NCBI GenBank assembly: GCA_944321365.1 | Contig: CALULA010000007.1 | Location: 1-64,000, forward strand | Direction: 5' to 3' | DNA length: 64,000 nucleotides | From: an uncultured Paraprevotella sp. | GTDB taxonomy: Bacteria > Bacteroidota > Bacteroidia > Bacteroidales > Bacteroidaceae | In this document: positions 1 through 7,532 of the stretch, piece by piece | How positions within the stretch are numbered: position 1 is the stretch's first letter | Layout of the letters: each line of letters begins with the position of its first letter | Notes under the pieces: model-generated | The model's input: only the letters and a program-made list of their open reading frames with translations | Told to the model about the DNA's origin: nothing | Database searches by the model: none | Translations under genes and position numbers: made by a program

Positions 1-520
1 AAAGGGTCAATCATATTGTAGCCAAAGGTGGGCAAATCCTGTTTGGCCAAAAGGGTCAAAGTCGCGTGGCTTTTCCACCCGCCGTCAGCTTCTTAAAAAA
101 AGCATATTTTTCAGGCCACTGACCGGCAAAAATGCAGTTGATGAAGAATAATACACTCCCGTCAGATGGAACACCGGCAGTGCGCAGTGAGCGTATGGAA
201 CGGAAGTACGCCTTCGTATGGCACCATGAGGACTGCATCAAAGTAGCAATATGAATGCGCCATTTTACTGAATAAATCGCTGCCAAATTCCCTATTATTT
301 TTGTGCCAAATTACTGAATTCGCAAAAATCTTTTGGCAATCGATGCAGACACCGCTCTCTCAGGCGATGCTCCAATGTTGATAGATGAGTGGCTCCCATC
401 TGTCAGGCTCATTGCTTCCGTTTTCTTCTCCATGTTCACCTTTGCGTAGGTTTGAGTGGATTAAACTTGTTTTCAGGGCGTTTTTATTTAGTTTGAATAG
501 CATTTTAATAATCAGAATAT
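1..520. other. Gene-poor left edge
   Basis: No convincing gene is seen in these 520 bases. Possible short frames on either strand have no recognisable motif and unlikely compositions. A 10-base direct repeat (AAAGGGTCAA) occurs at 1-10 and 51-60. The AT-rich stretch just before 521 presumably holds the recombinase promoter, but no clear TAnnTTTG box could be placed. Confidence 0.5.
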
Positions 521-1738
521 ATGGCAACATTCAAATTGAAATTCCGCCCTTCCACTTCTCGGAATAAGGCGGGCACTCTGTATTTTCAAGTGATTCACCG
601 CAGAAGTACGAGAACGGTTTATACCGACTATCATGTAATGCCCGAAGAATGGGATGAAAAACTGTCGTTCCTGCGCATTATCGGTTCATCGGAAAGGCAG
701 GCAGAATTGCGGTTAATCGTTCCGAAGGTGCGGTGGGATATCCGACAGCTTACGTCTATCATTACAGAAAAGGAACAGTCGTGGGTGGAATATACCGTAG
801 ATGATATCGTATCGGCATTCAGACTTCTTCCGCCTTGTCAGACTTGGTTCAGCTTTATACGTGGCATGATTGCGAAAAAACTCTGTATAGGTAGGACCGG
901 GACTGCCAAAACTTATGGTGACGCCTTGGCAAGTTTCTCTTGTTTCCGGAAAGGGGAGGATCTGCTTATTGAAACTTTGGACGCTGAGACGATGAACTTG
1001 TACGAGGCATGGCTGAAAGGGCGGGGCGTGAAGCGCAACTCCTCATCCTGCTATCTGCGTACTTTGCGTACTCTTTATCGCAAAGCGGTAGATTTAGGCA
1101 TGACTACAGATAAGGATATTTTCCGTCATGTGTTCACCGGCTTTGCCAAAACCACCAAACGCGCCGTTCCGTTGGATGCCATACATGCCATCCGCCAACT
1201 TAATCTGCCGGAGGGATCATTCCTGGCCTTTGCAAGGGACCTGTTCGTGCTGTCTGTCTTTCTGCAGGGAATCTCGTTTGTGGATATGGCTTATCTGAAA
1301 AAAAGTGATATAAAGAACGGGCTGTTGCAATACATTCGTAAGAAGACCGGGCAGAGCCTGTCTGTGGGCTGGGAACCAGCCATGCAGGCCATAGTGGATA
1401 CTTATGCTCATCTGACAGTCGGCAGTCCTTATCTGTTGCCTATCATCACCAGGCAGGACGGTACGGAACGTCGGCAATATGAACGAATGGGGCATAAGGT
1501 GAATTGTTACTTGAAGAAAATAGGGAAGATGGTCGGCCTGCAGATTCCGCTTACGACCTATGTGGCCCGCCATAGTTGGGCCAGTGTGATGAGAGATCTG
1601 GGAGTCAGTCTGTCCATTGTCAGTAAAGGTCTTGGACATGAGAGTCTGAAGACCACACAGATATACTTGTCTTCCATCGATACGGATGGAGTTGTGAAAG
1701 CCAACCGGAGAATGATACGGAAGATTTTGTGCAAATAA
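521..1738 (+). CDS. Tyrosine recombinase, probable promoter invertase
   Basis: A 405-aa site-specific tyrosine recombinase of the Bacteroidota integrase type. An N-terminal arm-type domain (about 1-95) is followed by a SAM-like core-binding domain (about 100-205) and the catalytic domain (about 215-400). Seen in the catalytic domain are the beta-hairpin lysine (KKTGQ), ARHSW carrying the second Arg and the following His, LGH, and the C-terminal tyrosine in TQIYLSS. The first Arg region reads LQGISFVDMAYL, so the usual TGLR-type Arg is not present. The stop codon lies 29 bp before a perfect 25-bp inverted repeat, so the obvious inference is that it inverts the promoter next door. In Bacteroides capsule loci such recombinases (Mpi/Tsr family) flip promoters; that this one acts here is inference. 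Confidence 0.9.
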   Translation: MATFKLKFRPSTSRNKAGTLYFQVIHRRSTRTVYTDYHVMPEEWDEKLSFLRIIGSSERQAELRLIVPKVRWDIRQLTSIITEKEQSWVEYTVDDIVSAFRLLPPCQTWFSFIRGMIAKKLCIGRTGTAKTYGDALASFSCFRKGEDLLIETLDAETMNLYEAWLKGRGVKRNSSSCYLRTLRTLYRKAVDLGMTTDKDIFRHVFTGFAKTTKRAVPLDAIHAIRQLNLPEGSFLAFARDLFVLSVFLQGISFVDMAYLKKSDIKNGLLQYIRKKTGQSLSVGWEPAMQAIVDTYAHLTVGSPYLLPIITRQDGTERRQYERMGHKVNCYLKKIGKMVGLQIPLTTYVARHSWASVMRDLGVSLSIVSKGLGHESLKTTQIYLSSIDTDGVVKANRRMIRKILCK

Positions 1739-1767
1739 AGCAACAGGTTAGTGCTTGACCGTTTTTT

Positions 1768-1792
1768 TTGTTGTATATTATGAAGCGACGGA
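1768..1792 (+). repeat. Left inverted repeat of invertible promoter
   Basis: This 25-bp sequence (beginning TTGTTGTATATTATGAAGC) is the exact reverse complement of 1952-1976. Homology stops exactly at both ends of the repeat, so it is not part of a larger duplication. It is the likely recombination site of the recombinase at 521-1738. Confidence 0.9.
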
Positions 1793-1951
1793 CTCTTTTT
1801 AATGCTATGATATTCAACGAATAATGAACTTCAGTCTCTTGAATTAGTCGAACGAATGCGGATTCTTGATAATTTTAGTCACCATTTTCGGGAGAAAAAA
1901 ACCGCTCGTAATTTACTTATTATTAAACTTTTTATTACATTTGCAGCGTAT
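1793..1951. promoter_or_regulatory. Invertible promoter segment, ON orientation
   Basis: A 159-bp AT-rich segment lies between perfect inverted repeats. At its right end it carries a Bacteroidota sigma-type promoter pointing right: -7 box TACATTTG at 1936-1943, with a TTTA (one base off TTTG) at 1912-1915, 20 bp upstream. No CAAAnnTA box, which would mark a leftward promoter, is seen in the segment. In this orientation transcription would run into the UpxY-like gene and the glycan genes. Inversion would point the promoter at the 3' end of the recombinase gene and leave the locus silent. The arrangement matches the known on/off control of Bacteroides capsule loci; the current ON state is read directly from the sequence. 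Confidence 0.85.
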
Positions 1952-1976
1952 TCCGTCGCTTCATAATATACAACAA
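1952..1976 (-). repeat. Right inverted repeat of invertible promoter
   Basis: Exact reverse complement of 1768-1792 over 25 bp. The promoter -7 box ends nine bases before this repeat, so the start of transcription should lie at or just inside the repeat and be kept in either orientation. Confidence 0.9.
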
Positions 1977-2032
1977 GTATAAAGCAGCGAGTCAGATAAG
2001 ATTTAATTAGTTGTAAACTAAAAATTTGTGAT

Positions 2033-2107
2033 ATGGAAGCAAAAACAATTGAGCGTATTGCGCTTTGCTTTTCTTGTCACATAACAATGGCAGGCGATTG
2101 CTGCTGA
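2033..2107 (+). CDS. Possible 24-residue leader ORF
   Basis: A tiny ATG-to-TGA frame about 85 nt downstream of the predicted start site of the invertible promoter. The peptide begins MEAKTIERIALC and ends MAGDCC, with four cysteines in the last 13 residues. It sits in the long leader of the UpxY-like gene and could be a translated leader peptide coupled to attenuation, but no homologue is recognised and chance is a real alternative. Confidence 0.25.
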   Translation: MEAKTIERIALCFSCHITMAGDCC

Positions 2108-2289
2108 GTTTTTACTCCGGAATGCTGCCGTTAAACCTAAAGAATGCAGTAATTACCGCCTGCAAACTTCATGAATAAGTCTGCAAGTCATGTTGATTCG
2201 GATTCTGAGAGGTATCGTTAGCCGTCATGCGATTGTCATGAGGGTAGCGTAAGGAATGCTTTGTTCAATTTACAATATAGCTATTTATA

Positions 2290-2342
2290 ATTTACGATTT
2301 AGCTGTGTCGTAAATGGGAGTCAATCACCGTAAATCGTAAAT
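2290..2342 (+). promoter_or_regulatory. 12-bp stem just before the UpxY-like start codon
   Basis: ATTTACGATTTA at 2290-2301 is perfectly complementary to TAAATCGTAAAT at 2331-2342, with a 29-nt loop. The 3' arm ends five bases before the ATG at 2348, so the folded form could hide the ribosome entry region. There is no U-run after the stem, so it is not a canonical terminator. Confidence 0.5.
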
Positions 2343-2347
2343 CCGTC

Positions 2348-3871
2348 ATGTTGTCCGACAAACTCAATACAGTCGATTATCATTGGTTCCTTGTCTGCAC
2401 CAAACCCGGACATGAATCGGAACTGTGCGCACTCATCGAGCGCGAAAAGGGCAAGACACGGAATATACTGGAAGTCTATTGCCCTATGCATACCAAGGTC
2501 TATGTGCGCCGTGGTGACAATGAACAGCGGCAGCCTTTTTTCGACGGTTATGTGTTTGTGCTTGCCACCCAAGGCGCGTTGGCTGAGTTTCTCCGTGACA
2601 ACGATTCCGGTGCTTATATCTGGTACAACCGAAAGCGCACTCCGGACGAGAAAGCTGTGGCTTGTACCATACCCGAATCTCAGATCCGTGCTTTCCGTGA
2701 CTACAACGAGAACTATGCCGACAAGGTGATTGTGTTGGAACGGCCTTATACGGATTATGCGTTCAATGCGAAAACTGACGAGCCGAATGAAATCGTCCGT
2801 GTGGTTGACGGCCCGCTTGTCGGCTGCAAAGGCTACATCTGCCGTTTCCACCGGAAAAAGGGGCTGGTATTCCGTGTTCAGGGCATAATGCCGGGCAGCT
2901 GGCTGACCGTCACTTACCCCAATGCTTCCGACCTTCATGTAGTCCGCCTTCACAATGCTGAGGGTGACCGATTGTCCATCGGTACGGAGAAAGGGCGCGC
3001 TGCTGATCTGCTTGTCGGCACCCTGCAAGGCTGTGGTTACGGAGAACGCACACAGCCCATGCTGTATGAGCTGATGGAGCGTCTTGCCGCCGACCTGTCG
3101 TTGGAGGCTCTTTGCAAGCATCTTCAGAAACAAGAGGAAAAGGCTTTGGCTGACCGTCTTGCCAGACTGACCGCCCAAGAAGCCGGACTCCTGATAAACC
3201 TTGCCCGCTACGAGCATGACACGCCCGGATATGTGAGGGAAAACTGGCCACGGATTATCCTCCGCCCGTTCCTTACGCCCGCATCCGGAATAGAGATGGA
3301 AGAAGACAAGAACGAGGTGGAGTTGCAGCATAAGGATTTTACGGAAATCATCCGCAGGGTGGACATCACCGAAGAGGTCTATTATCCCAGCAAGCAGGAG
3401 GGCGGAAAAACCACCACTACGTATTATGCTCATATAGGCGTCATTCCCTCTCCCCACGGTGGAGAGTCGGAGAGGAGCTTCACCCTCTTCGCCAACTGGG
3501 ATGATTTTCTCCATGAGTATTTCCTCACGGCAGGAAAAGCCAACGAGAAGTTGGTCTCCGGGAAAGTACAGAAAGTGCGTAACGAGATTACCCTTACGGA
3601 AACGGAAAAGCTCATAGCGTCTTTCCGCAATTACGCCCCTACTTTATATAAGGTATTGACGGAACCTGATTCAGCCGTAAAAAACGTATCGAATTTTAAG
3701 GTTGGCGAAGAGTTGCTGAACGTATTTGCCATCCAATCATCAGCGCAAGACATAGAGGCGGCAAAGGACAAATTGATTCAAACGTGTGTCCGCATCTGCA
3801 CGGAAATCAATACCACCAACCATCTTGCCGTATGGCGTAGGTATCTGCGGACGGTATGGCTGCACAATTGA
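2348..3871 (+). CDS. Long UpxY/NusG-like antiterminator
   Basis: A 507-aa protein. Residues 10-135 form a NusG N-terminal (NGN) type domain, opening with YHWFLVCTKPGHE as in UpxY proteins. Residues 148-200 look like a KOW module (EIVRVVDGPLVGCKGYICRF). UpxY proteins of Bacteroides capsule loci stop premature termination in the leader of their own operon and are usually about 170-200 aa. This one has about 300 further residues with no domain I recognise, including a charged stretch (about 245-285) and an acidic patch near 318-330. It is the first gene after the invertible promoter, where UpxY is expected. The start codon follows a 12-bp stem in the leader. Function as an antiterminator is inferred from the N-terminal half and position; the role of the extension is unknown. 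Confidence 0.75.
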   Translation: MLSDKLNTVDYHWFLVCTKPGHESELCALIEREKGKTRNILEVYCPMHTKVYVRRGDNEQRQPFFDGYVFVLATQGALAEFLRDNDSGAYIWYNRKRTPDEKAVACTIPESQIRAFRDYNENYADKVIVLERPYTDYAFNAKTDEPNEIVRVVDGPLVGCKGYICRFHRKKGLVFRVQGIMPGSWLTVTYPNASDLHVVRLHNAEGDRLSIGTEKGRAADLLVGTLQGCGYGERTQPMLYELMERLAADLSLEALCKHLQKQEEKALADRLARLTAQEAGLLINLARYEHDTPGYVRENWPRIILRPFLTPASGIEMEEDKNEVELQHKDFTEIIRRVDITEEVYYPSKQEGGKTTTTYYAHIGVIPSPHGGESERSFTLFANWDDFLHEYFLTAGKANEKLVSGKVQKVRNEITLTETEKLIASFRNYAPTLYKVLTEPDSAVKNVSNFKVGEELLNVFAIQSSAQDIEAAKDKLIQTCVRICTEINTTNHLAVWRRYLRTVWLHN

Positions 3872-3948
3872 AGTTGACAAGGCAACAAGGTTCTGAATAG
3901 TTTCACTAATGGCATTTAAAATCTCGTTAACTTGTTACCTAAAATAGA

Positions 3949-5070
3949 ATGTACACGATAACCGAATTTACCGTCCGATGGAAACGCCTTCACCATCCGT
4001 CTACGAACGTGGATGGCGATGTGGCTTTCTTCTATCAGCTGTACGGCAGGCTGTACCGTCTTGTCGGGCAGGAAGCAAGGTGTTTCGATAGCCATAGAAT
4101 CCTTCCTTTCCTGCTTTATATAGAGAATACCATCGCCGTAGGGCTTGACGGCGTTTACGAATACAGGTACCGCAGCGTAGGCGATGTGGACAGCCGTTGG
4201 TGCGAGAGTTTGGACATGAGTGCGGAAGCCACCTCCCAAGTGAACAGACTCGTGTCTGAGGTCGTGGCGGATGCAAAGTACAGTGCCTTGCGGCAATGGA
4301 TGGTCGAAAGCGTGCTGTCGGGGGATTTCACACGTTTGAGTGAAATGCTGACTTGGTTTGTACGCAAAGACGGAATCCTGAGGCAGGTCTTTCCTGACCT
4401 GCGCTACCGCAAGGTGATGTTCATGCGGCTCACCGGGAACAGGCAGTCATCAAATAAGATGTTATGGGCAGACCTTGCATTCAACTGGCGTGACAAGCGC
4501 GGTTTCTCCTTGGCGGAAACCATAGCCAAAGAGTTCCGTTATAAAATTTCCTTCGTGGAAGAAAAAGAAAAGACTTTGCTGATAGGAGCTGCAGAAACAC
4601 TTGATGCTATCCGTTCCGAACGGATGGACACTTATACTGTCACTGAAATAAAAGACAAAAGCACGTTTACCTTGCGCCACAGGGATGGACGTGAGTTCCA
4701 TGCCGTGATTTTCCCTGTGCCCATTCCGGAAAACTTACATAATCGTCACCTTGCCGCACAGCTCGTCACTTACAATAACAGAACATACATAAGCGGCTCT
4801 TTCGTGTGGCTCAACGAGGAAACCTTACCGATATGGAACGGCGAAACCATTTGGAACGACATCTGGAAGAAAGAGCAGGATGCGGCCAAGCTCACTTATT
4901 TCACCACCGCATTCGGCAAGCGGATGTGCTTATATGATGACCTTTACACCGTGCCGGAAGACCCGGAGGAAGCCTGTTACGCTGATATGGGCATTTATTT
5001 TGACGAGCCGAACATCTTTGATTTCCTGGGAGGCAGACCAAATGGTGAGGTAATCTATATCGGCGGCTGA
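3949..5070 (+). CDS. Unrecognised 373-aa protein next to UpxY-like gene
   Basis: This product is not recognised. It has no signal peptide or membrane segments and looks soluble. It contains many aromatic residues and ends in a Gly-rich tail (FLGGRPNGEVIYIGG). The gene begins 77 bp after the UpxY-like gene and runs in the same direction, at the place where upxZ normally sits. At 373 aa it is more than twice the usual UpxZ length, and I see no UpxZ signature. It may be a partner of the long UpxY-like protein, but that rests only on adjacency. The region around residues 225-290 (TYTVTEIKDKSTFTLRHRDGR) looks like a small beta-barrel fold, a guess from the strand pattern. Confidence 0.7.
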   Translation: MYTITEFTVRWKRLHHPSTNVDGDVAFFYQLYGRLYRLVGQEARCFDSHRILPFLLYIENTIAVGLDGVYEYRYRSVGDVDSRWCESLDMSAEATSQVNRLVSEVVADAKYSALRQWMVESVLSGDFTRLSEMLTWFVRKDGILRQVFPDLRYRKVMFMRLTGNRQSSNKMLWADLAFNWRDKRGFSLAETIAKEFRYKISFVEEKEKTLLIGAAETLDAIRSERMDTYTVTEIKDKSTFTLRHRDGREFHAVIFPVPIPENLHNRHLAAQLVTYNNRTYISGSFVWLNEETLPIWNGETIWNDIWKKEQDAAKLTYFTTAFGKRMCLYDDLYTVPEDPEEACYADMGIYFDEPNIFDFLGGRPNGEVIYIGG

Positions 5071-5095
5071 CAGAAAAATAAAATTGTAATAAAAA

Positions 5096-5956
5096 GTGGA
5101 TAACAACATTCAGAATGAACTACAGACGATAGCTATTCCCCTCTCTGGCCCAGACGGAGCAGGAGAAGGTTCTGGTTTCATCGCCTACGCCAACTCCCGT
5201 GTTGAGAAACTGAGGGATGAGGGACGGTATGACGCCGCCAATAAGTTGAAAATGTATCTCCGGAGGTTCATCGCCTATCTGGGTAAGAACGAGGTTCCAT
5301 TCAAGGACTTCGATGCCCTGTTGATGCGCAACTACCACACATGGCTGAAGAATCAGGAACTGGGACGCAATACCATTTCCCTCTATATCCGTAACTTGAA
5401 GCGAGTCTACAAACTTGCCGTCAATGACGGACTTGCCGCCGACAGCAATCCCTTTGAAGGTATGGACGTGAGCTACCGTGTCAAGAAAGAGCGGAACGGA
5501 CTAACACTTGATGAGGTGAAACGCCTGCGCGATTTGGACTTGAGCGGTGAGTCACAGATGACTATCTTTGCCCGTGACATCTTCCTGTTTACGGTCTACA
5601 CCAAGGGAATGAGGAGCGATGACATTTTTCGGCTGACAAGAAACAATATTAAGGACGGACAGCTCACCTATTGCCAGCACATCACCGGCAAGAAAATCTC
5701 CATTCCTTGGGAACCGGCACTGCAGGAGATAACTGACCGCTACAAACAGGAAGGGACGACACGACTTTTCCCTATAATCACGGCAAAATCTCCGCGCGAA
5801 CAATGGAGACAGTATGACGGCATCCTGCACCGCATCAATTACAACTTGAAAAAGTTGGGTGAGATGATGGAGCTTAGTTATCCGCTGAACCTCACCGTTG
5901 CCCGGCATTCGTGGCAAAACATGGTGAAAGAGATAAGGATAAGCGAACTGCTGTAA
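5096..5956 (+). pseudogene. Second tyrosine recombinase, C-terminally truncated
   Basis: 286 residues from a GTG start, homologous to the recombinase at 521-1738 in the core-binding and catalytic domains. It keeps the first Arg (KGMRSDDIFRL), the lysine loop (HITGKK) and the ARHSW segment, but stops at KEIRISELL. The LGH motif and the nucleophilic tyrosine, about 40-50 residues further on in intact relatives, are missing, and no other frame downstream supplies them. It should therefore be unable to cleave DNA. It could still bind DNA and act as a competitor or accessory protein; simple decay is more likely. Its place between regulators suggests the remains of a second invertase module. Confidence 0.75.
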
Positions 5957-6003
5957 CCATACTACACTTCCAACCCGGTTGAAATAAGAAGATAACAGTC
6001 TCT

Positions 6004-6231
6004 ATGCTAAAGGACATTCCACAAACTCTGACATGCCCTGTATGCAGGTCGCAGATTCCTTTCACCCTCAGCGGACTGCTGCTTGGCGAACGATTCACCT
6101 GTCCCGGATGCCCGGCTATCGTATCATTGTCTGCGGAAAGCCGACAGACGATACAATCCGTAACGGATGAATTCGACCGCATTTTACATCATCAGACATT
6201 TATGGAAAATGGCCTACCTGACCGAGTCTGA
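6004..6231 (+). CDS. Small zinc-ribbon protein
   Basis: 75 aa with two cysteine pairs, CPVC (residues 11-14) and CPGC (33-36), separated by 18 residues: a typical zinc-ribbon knuckle arrangement. The rest is a short helix with no recognised motif. Its 3' end overlaps the next gene by 23 bp, so the two are probably translated together. No function is assigned. Zinc ribbons of this size often bind nucleic acid or RNA polymerase, which would fit the regulatory surroundings, but that is only a guess. Confidence 0.55.
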   Translation: MLKDIPQTLTCPVCRSQIPFTLSGLLLGERFTCPGCPAIVSLSAESRQTIQSVTDEFDRILHHQTFMENGLPDRV

Positions 6232-6511
6232 CGAGTTCCCCGAACTGCTGCGTTATTGCAACCTCCTGTACGAAGTCTTTCCTTACGAATTGGCAGCGGC
6301 GGTACGGGATGTTGCCACAGCCTCTAAAGTCAGGAATTTGCAGGGAATTGCAATGGTAGCCGCAGGATATGGCGGCGATATGGAGGACGACACCGTAGAT
6401 GACATCCTTGACGACATGGACTTTGACCGCAACAGCAAGGTGTGCAGCCACGTGATTGAACTGATGATGCCGCAGCTTACCAAAATGGTGGAGCGAGAGA
6501 TGGTGTATTAG
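6209..6511 (+). CDS. Small acidic protein, unknown function
   Basis: About 100 aa from the ATG at 6209 (an upstream in-frame ATG at 6167 lies deeper inside the zinc-ribbon gene and looks less likely). It is mostly helical, with an acidic stretch near residues 66-78 (GGDMEDDTVDDILDDMDF). It overlaps the preceding zinc-ribbon frame, suggesting a small two-gene unit. No family is recognised. Confidence 0.5.
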   Translation: MAYLTESDEFPELLRYCNLLYEVFPYELAAAVRDVATASKVRNLQGIAMVAAGYGGDMEDDTVDDILDDMDFDRNSKVCSHVIELMMPQLTKMVEREMVY

Positions 6512-7479
6512 AGATATAGTATAATGAGGACAGCTTTCACGGTTCAGCCGTTTTTAGCAACGTTATCGGTGAAAACGTAAGCGTCCAAAACTGACGTATT
6601 GTTCAATCCGATAGATGTGGCTACCTTCGCGCTGTCAACATAAAAAGTTTAGCGATATGTACAGCTGTGAAGATTTTGAAAGGCTTTTCATCTGTTACAA
6701 GATTGAGGCCTGTCCCCATACGGATATGAAAAAGGACTTGAAACCGCAGACAATCGCGACTACGGAAAACTTATGCCCTCAACCATCGGCATAAGTGCTA
6801 ACAAATTATAAATATCAACTGAATTTTAATCTTATTTATGGCTTGCTGCCTGTAAAGCGGGTGGCACGTCAGAATTGGACGCTTACGACGCTGGAGGAAA
6901 TAGCTGAACTGTAAAACGGTATTTGTGAGGCGTGGTGGTCTCTTTAATGAAAGCTTTCTTTATAATTTATACTTTAAGCGTTTGGATGCTATTTTGTGAG
7001 GCATTCAAATAATAGGTGTGTATGTTTTCAGCTCTTTCATCGTAAATTCCGATGAGATGTAGTGCAAATGGGAGTACAAGGGTCTCAATACAGTCAATAT
7101 GCTTTGGGACTGAATCTTTATTTGGGAGTTGGTTCTTTTCTTTGTGCCTGTATCTGGCTGAAACATGAAGAAATGATGTTTCAGGATTCAACTTGCTGTA
7201 ATCCTGTATTTTATACGGAATCCTGAAAGATGAAGGGTAAAATGAAAAAAACTCCTGTAGGGGGAGAGGGTGAAGATTGAGTGTTCAAAACAGACGTGTT
7301 GCCCGTAAGCATAAAAGGGTGTCTTACGCTGCTATAGTAAAAAAGTGAACAACAGAAAACTTATGCCTTAACTATCGGCGTTATGGCAAATATAAATGGT
7401 GATATGGATACCCTTTAAGTGTTATTACGATAGGACTGGTCCTGTTTTTATAACTTAGTCTGCATGGTTTAGTGTGTGT
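6512..7479. other. Decayed spacer between regulatory and biosynthetic genes
   Basis: About 1 kb without a convincing intact gene. A possible 45-codon frame opens at 6657 (MYSCEDFERLF). The end of a broken frame is visible up to a stop at 6911-6913 (last residues NWTLTTLEEIAEL), like the tail of a lost gene. An imperfect repeat (GAAAACTTATGCC plus about 12 nt) occurs at about 6765-6790 and 7355-7379. A second motif (CAAAACTGACGT) occurs near 6585 and, slightly altered, at 7286, and again far downstream at about 14600. The stretch reads as leftovers of past rearrangement. Confidence 0.5.
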
Positions 7480-7525
7480 GGCACTCGCCTTTTCTGCAGA
7501 CTTGATTTTAAGGTGAGTGCCTTTT
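7480..7525 (+). terminator. Terminator-like hairpin ahead of wzx
   Basis: GGCACTCGCC (7480-7489) pairs with GGTGAGTGCC (7512-7521) with one mismatch; TTTT follows at once. The ATG of the flippase gene is at 7533. It could be an intrinsic terminator or attenuator that the UpxY-like protein must override, or the end of an earlier transcript. Confidence 0.4.
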
Positions 7526-7532
7526 CCAATTG

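Noticed and set aside
56..286. 76-codon frame as a transposase tail
   Set aside because: No transposase motif, no terminal repeats and atypical residues; left as gene-poor DNA.
2033..2107. Cys-rich leader peptide as a bacteriocin precursor for the radical SAM enzyme
   Set aside because: It is 19 kb away, has no leader/core pattern and sits in a regulatory leader; coincidence of cysteines is more likely.
3949..5070. Calling this gene upxZ
   Set aside because: The position fits but it is more than twice the UpxZ length and no UpxZ-like sequence was recognised.
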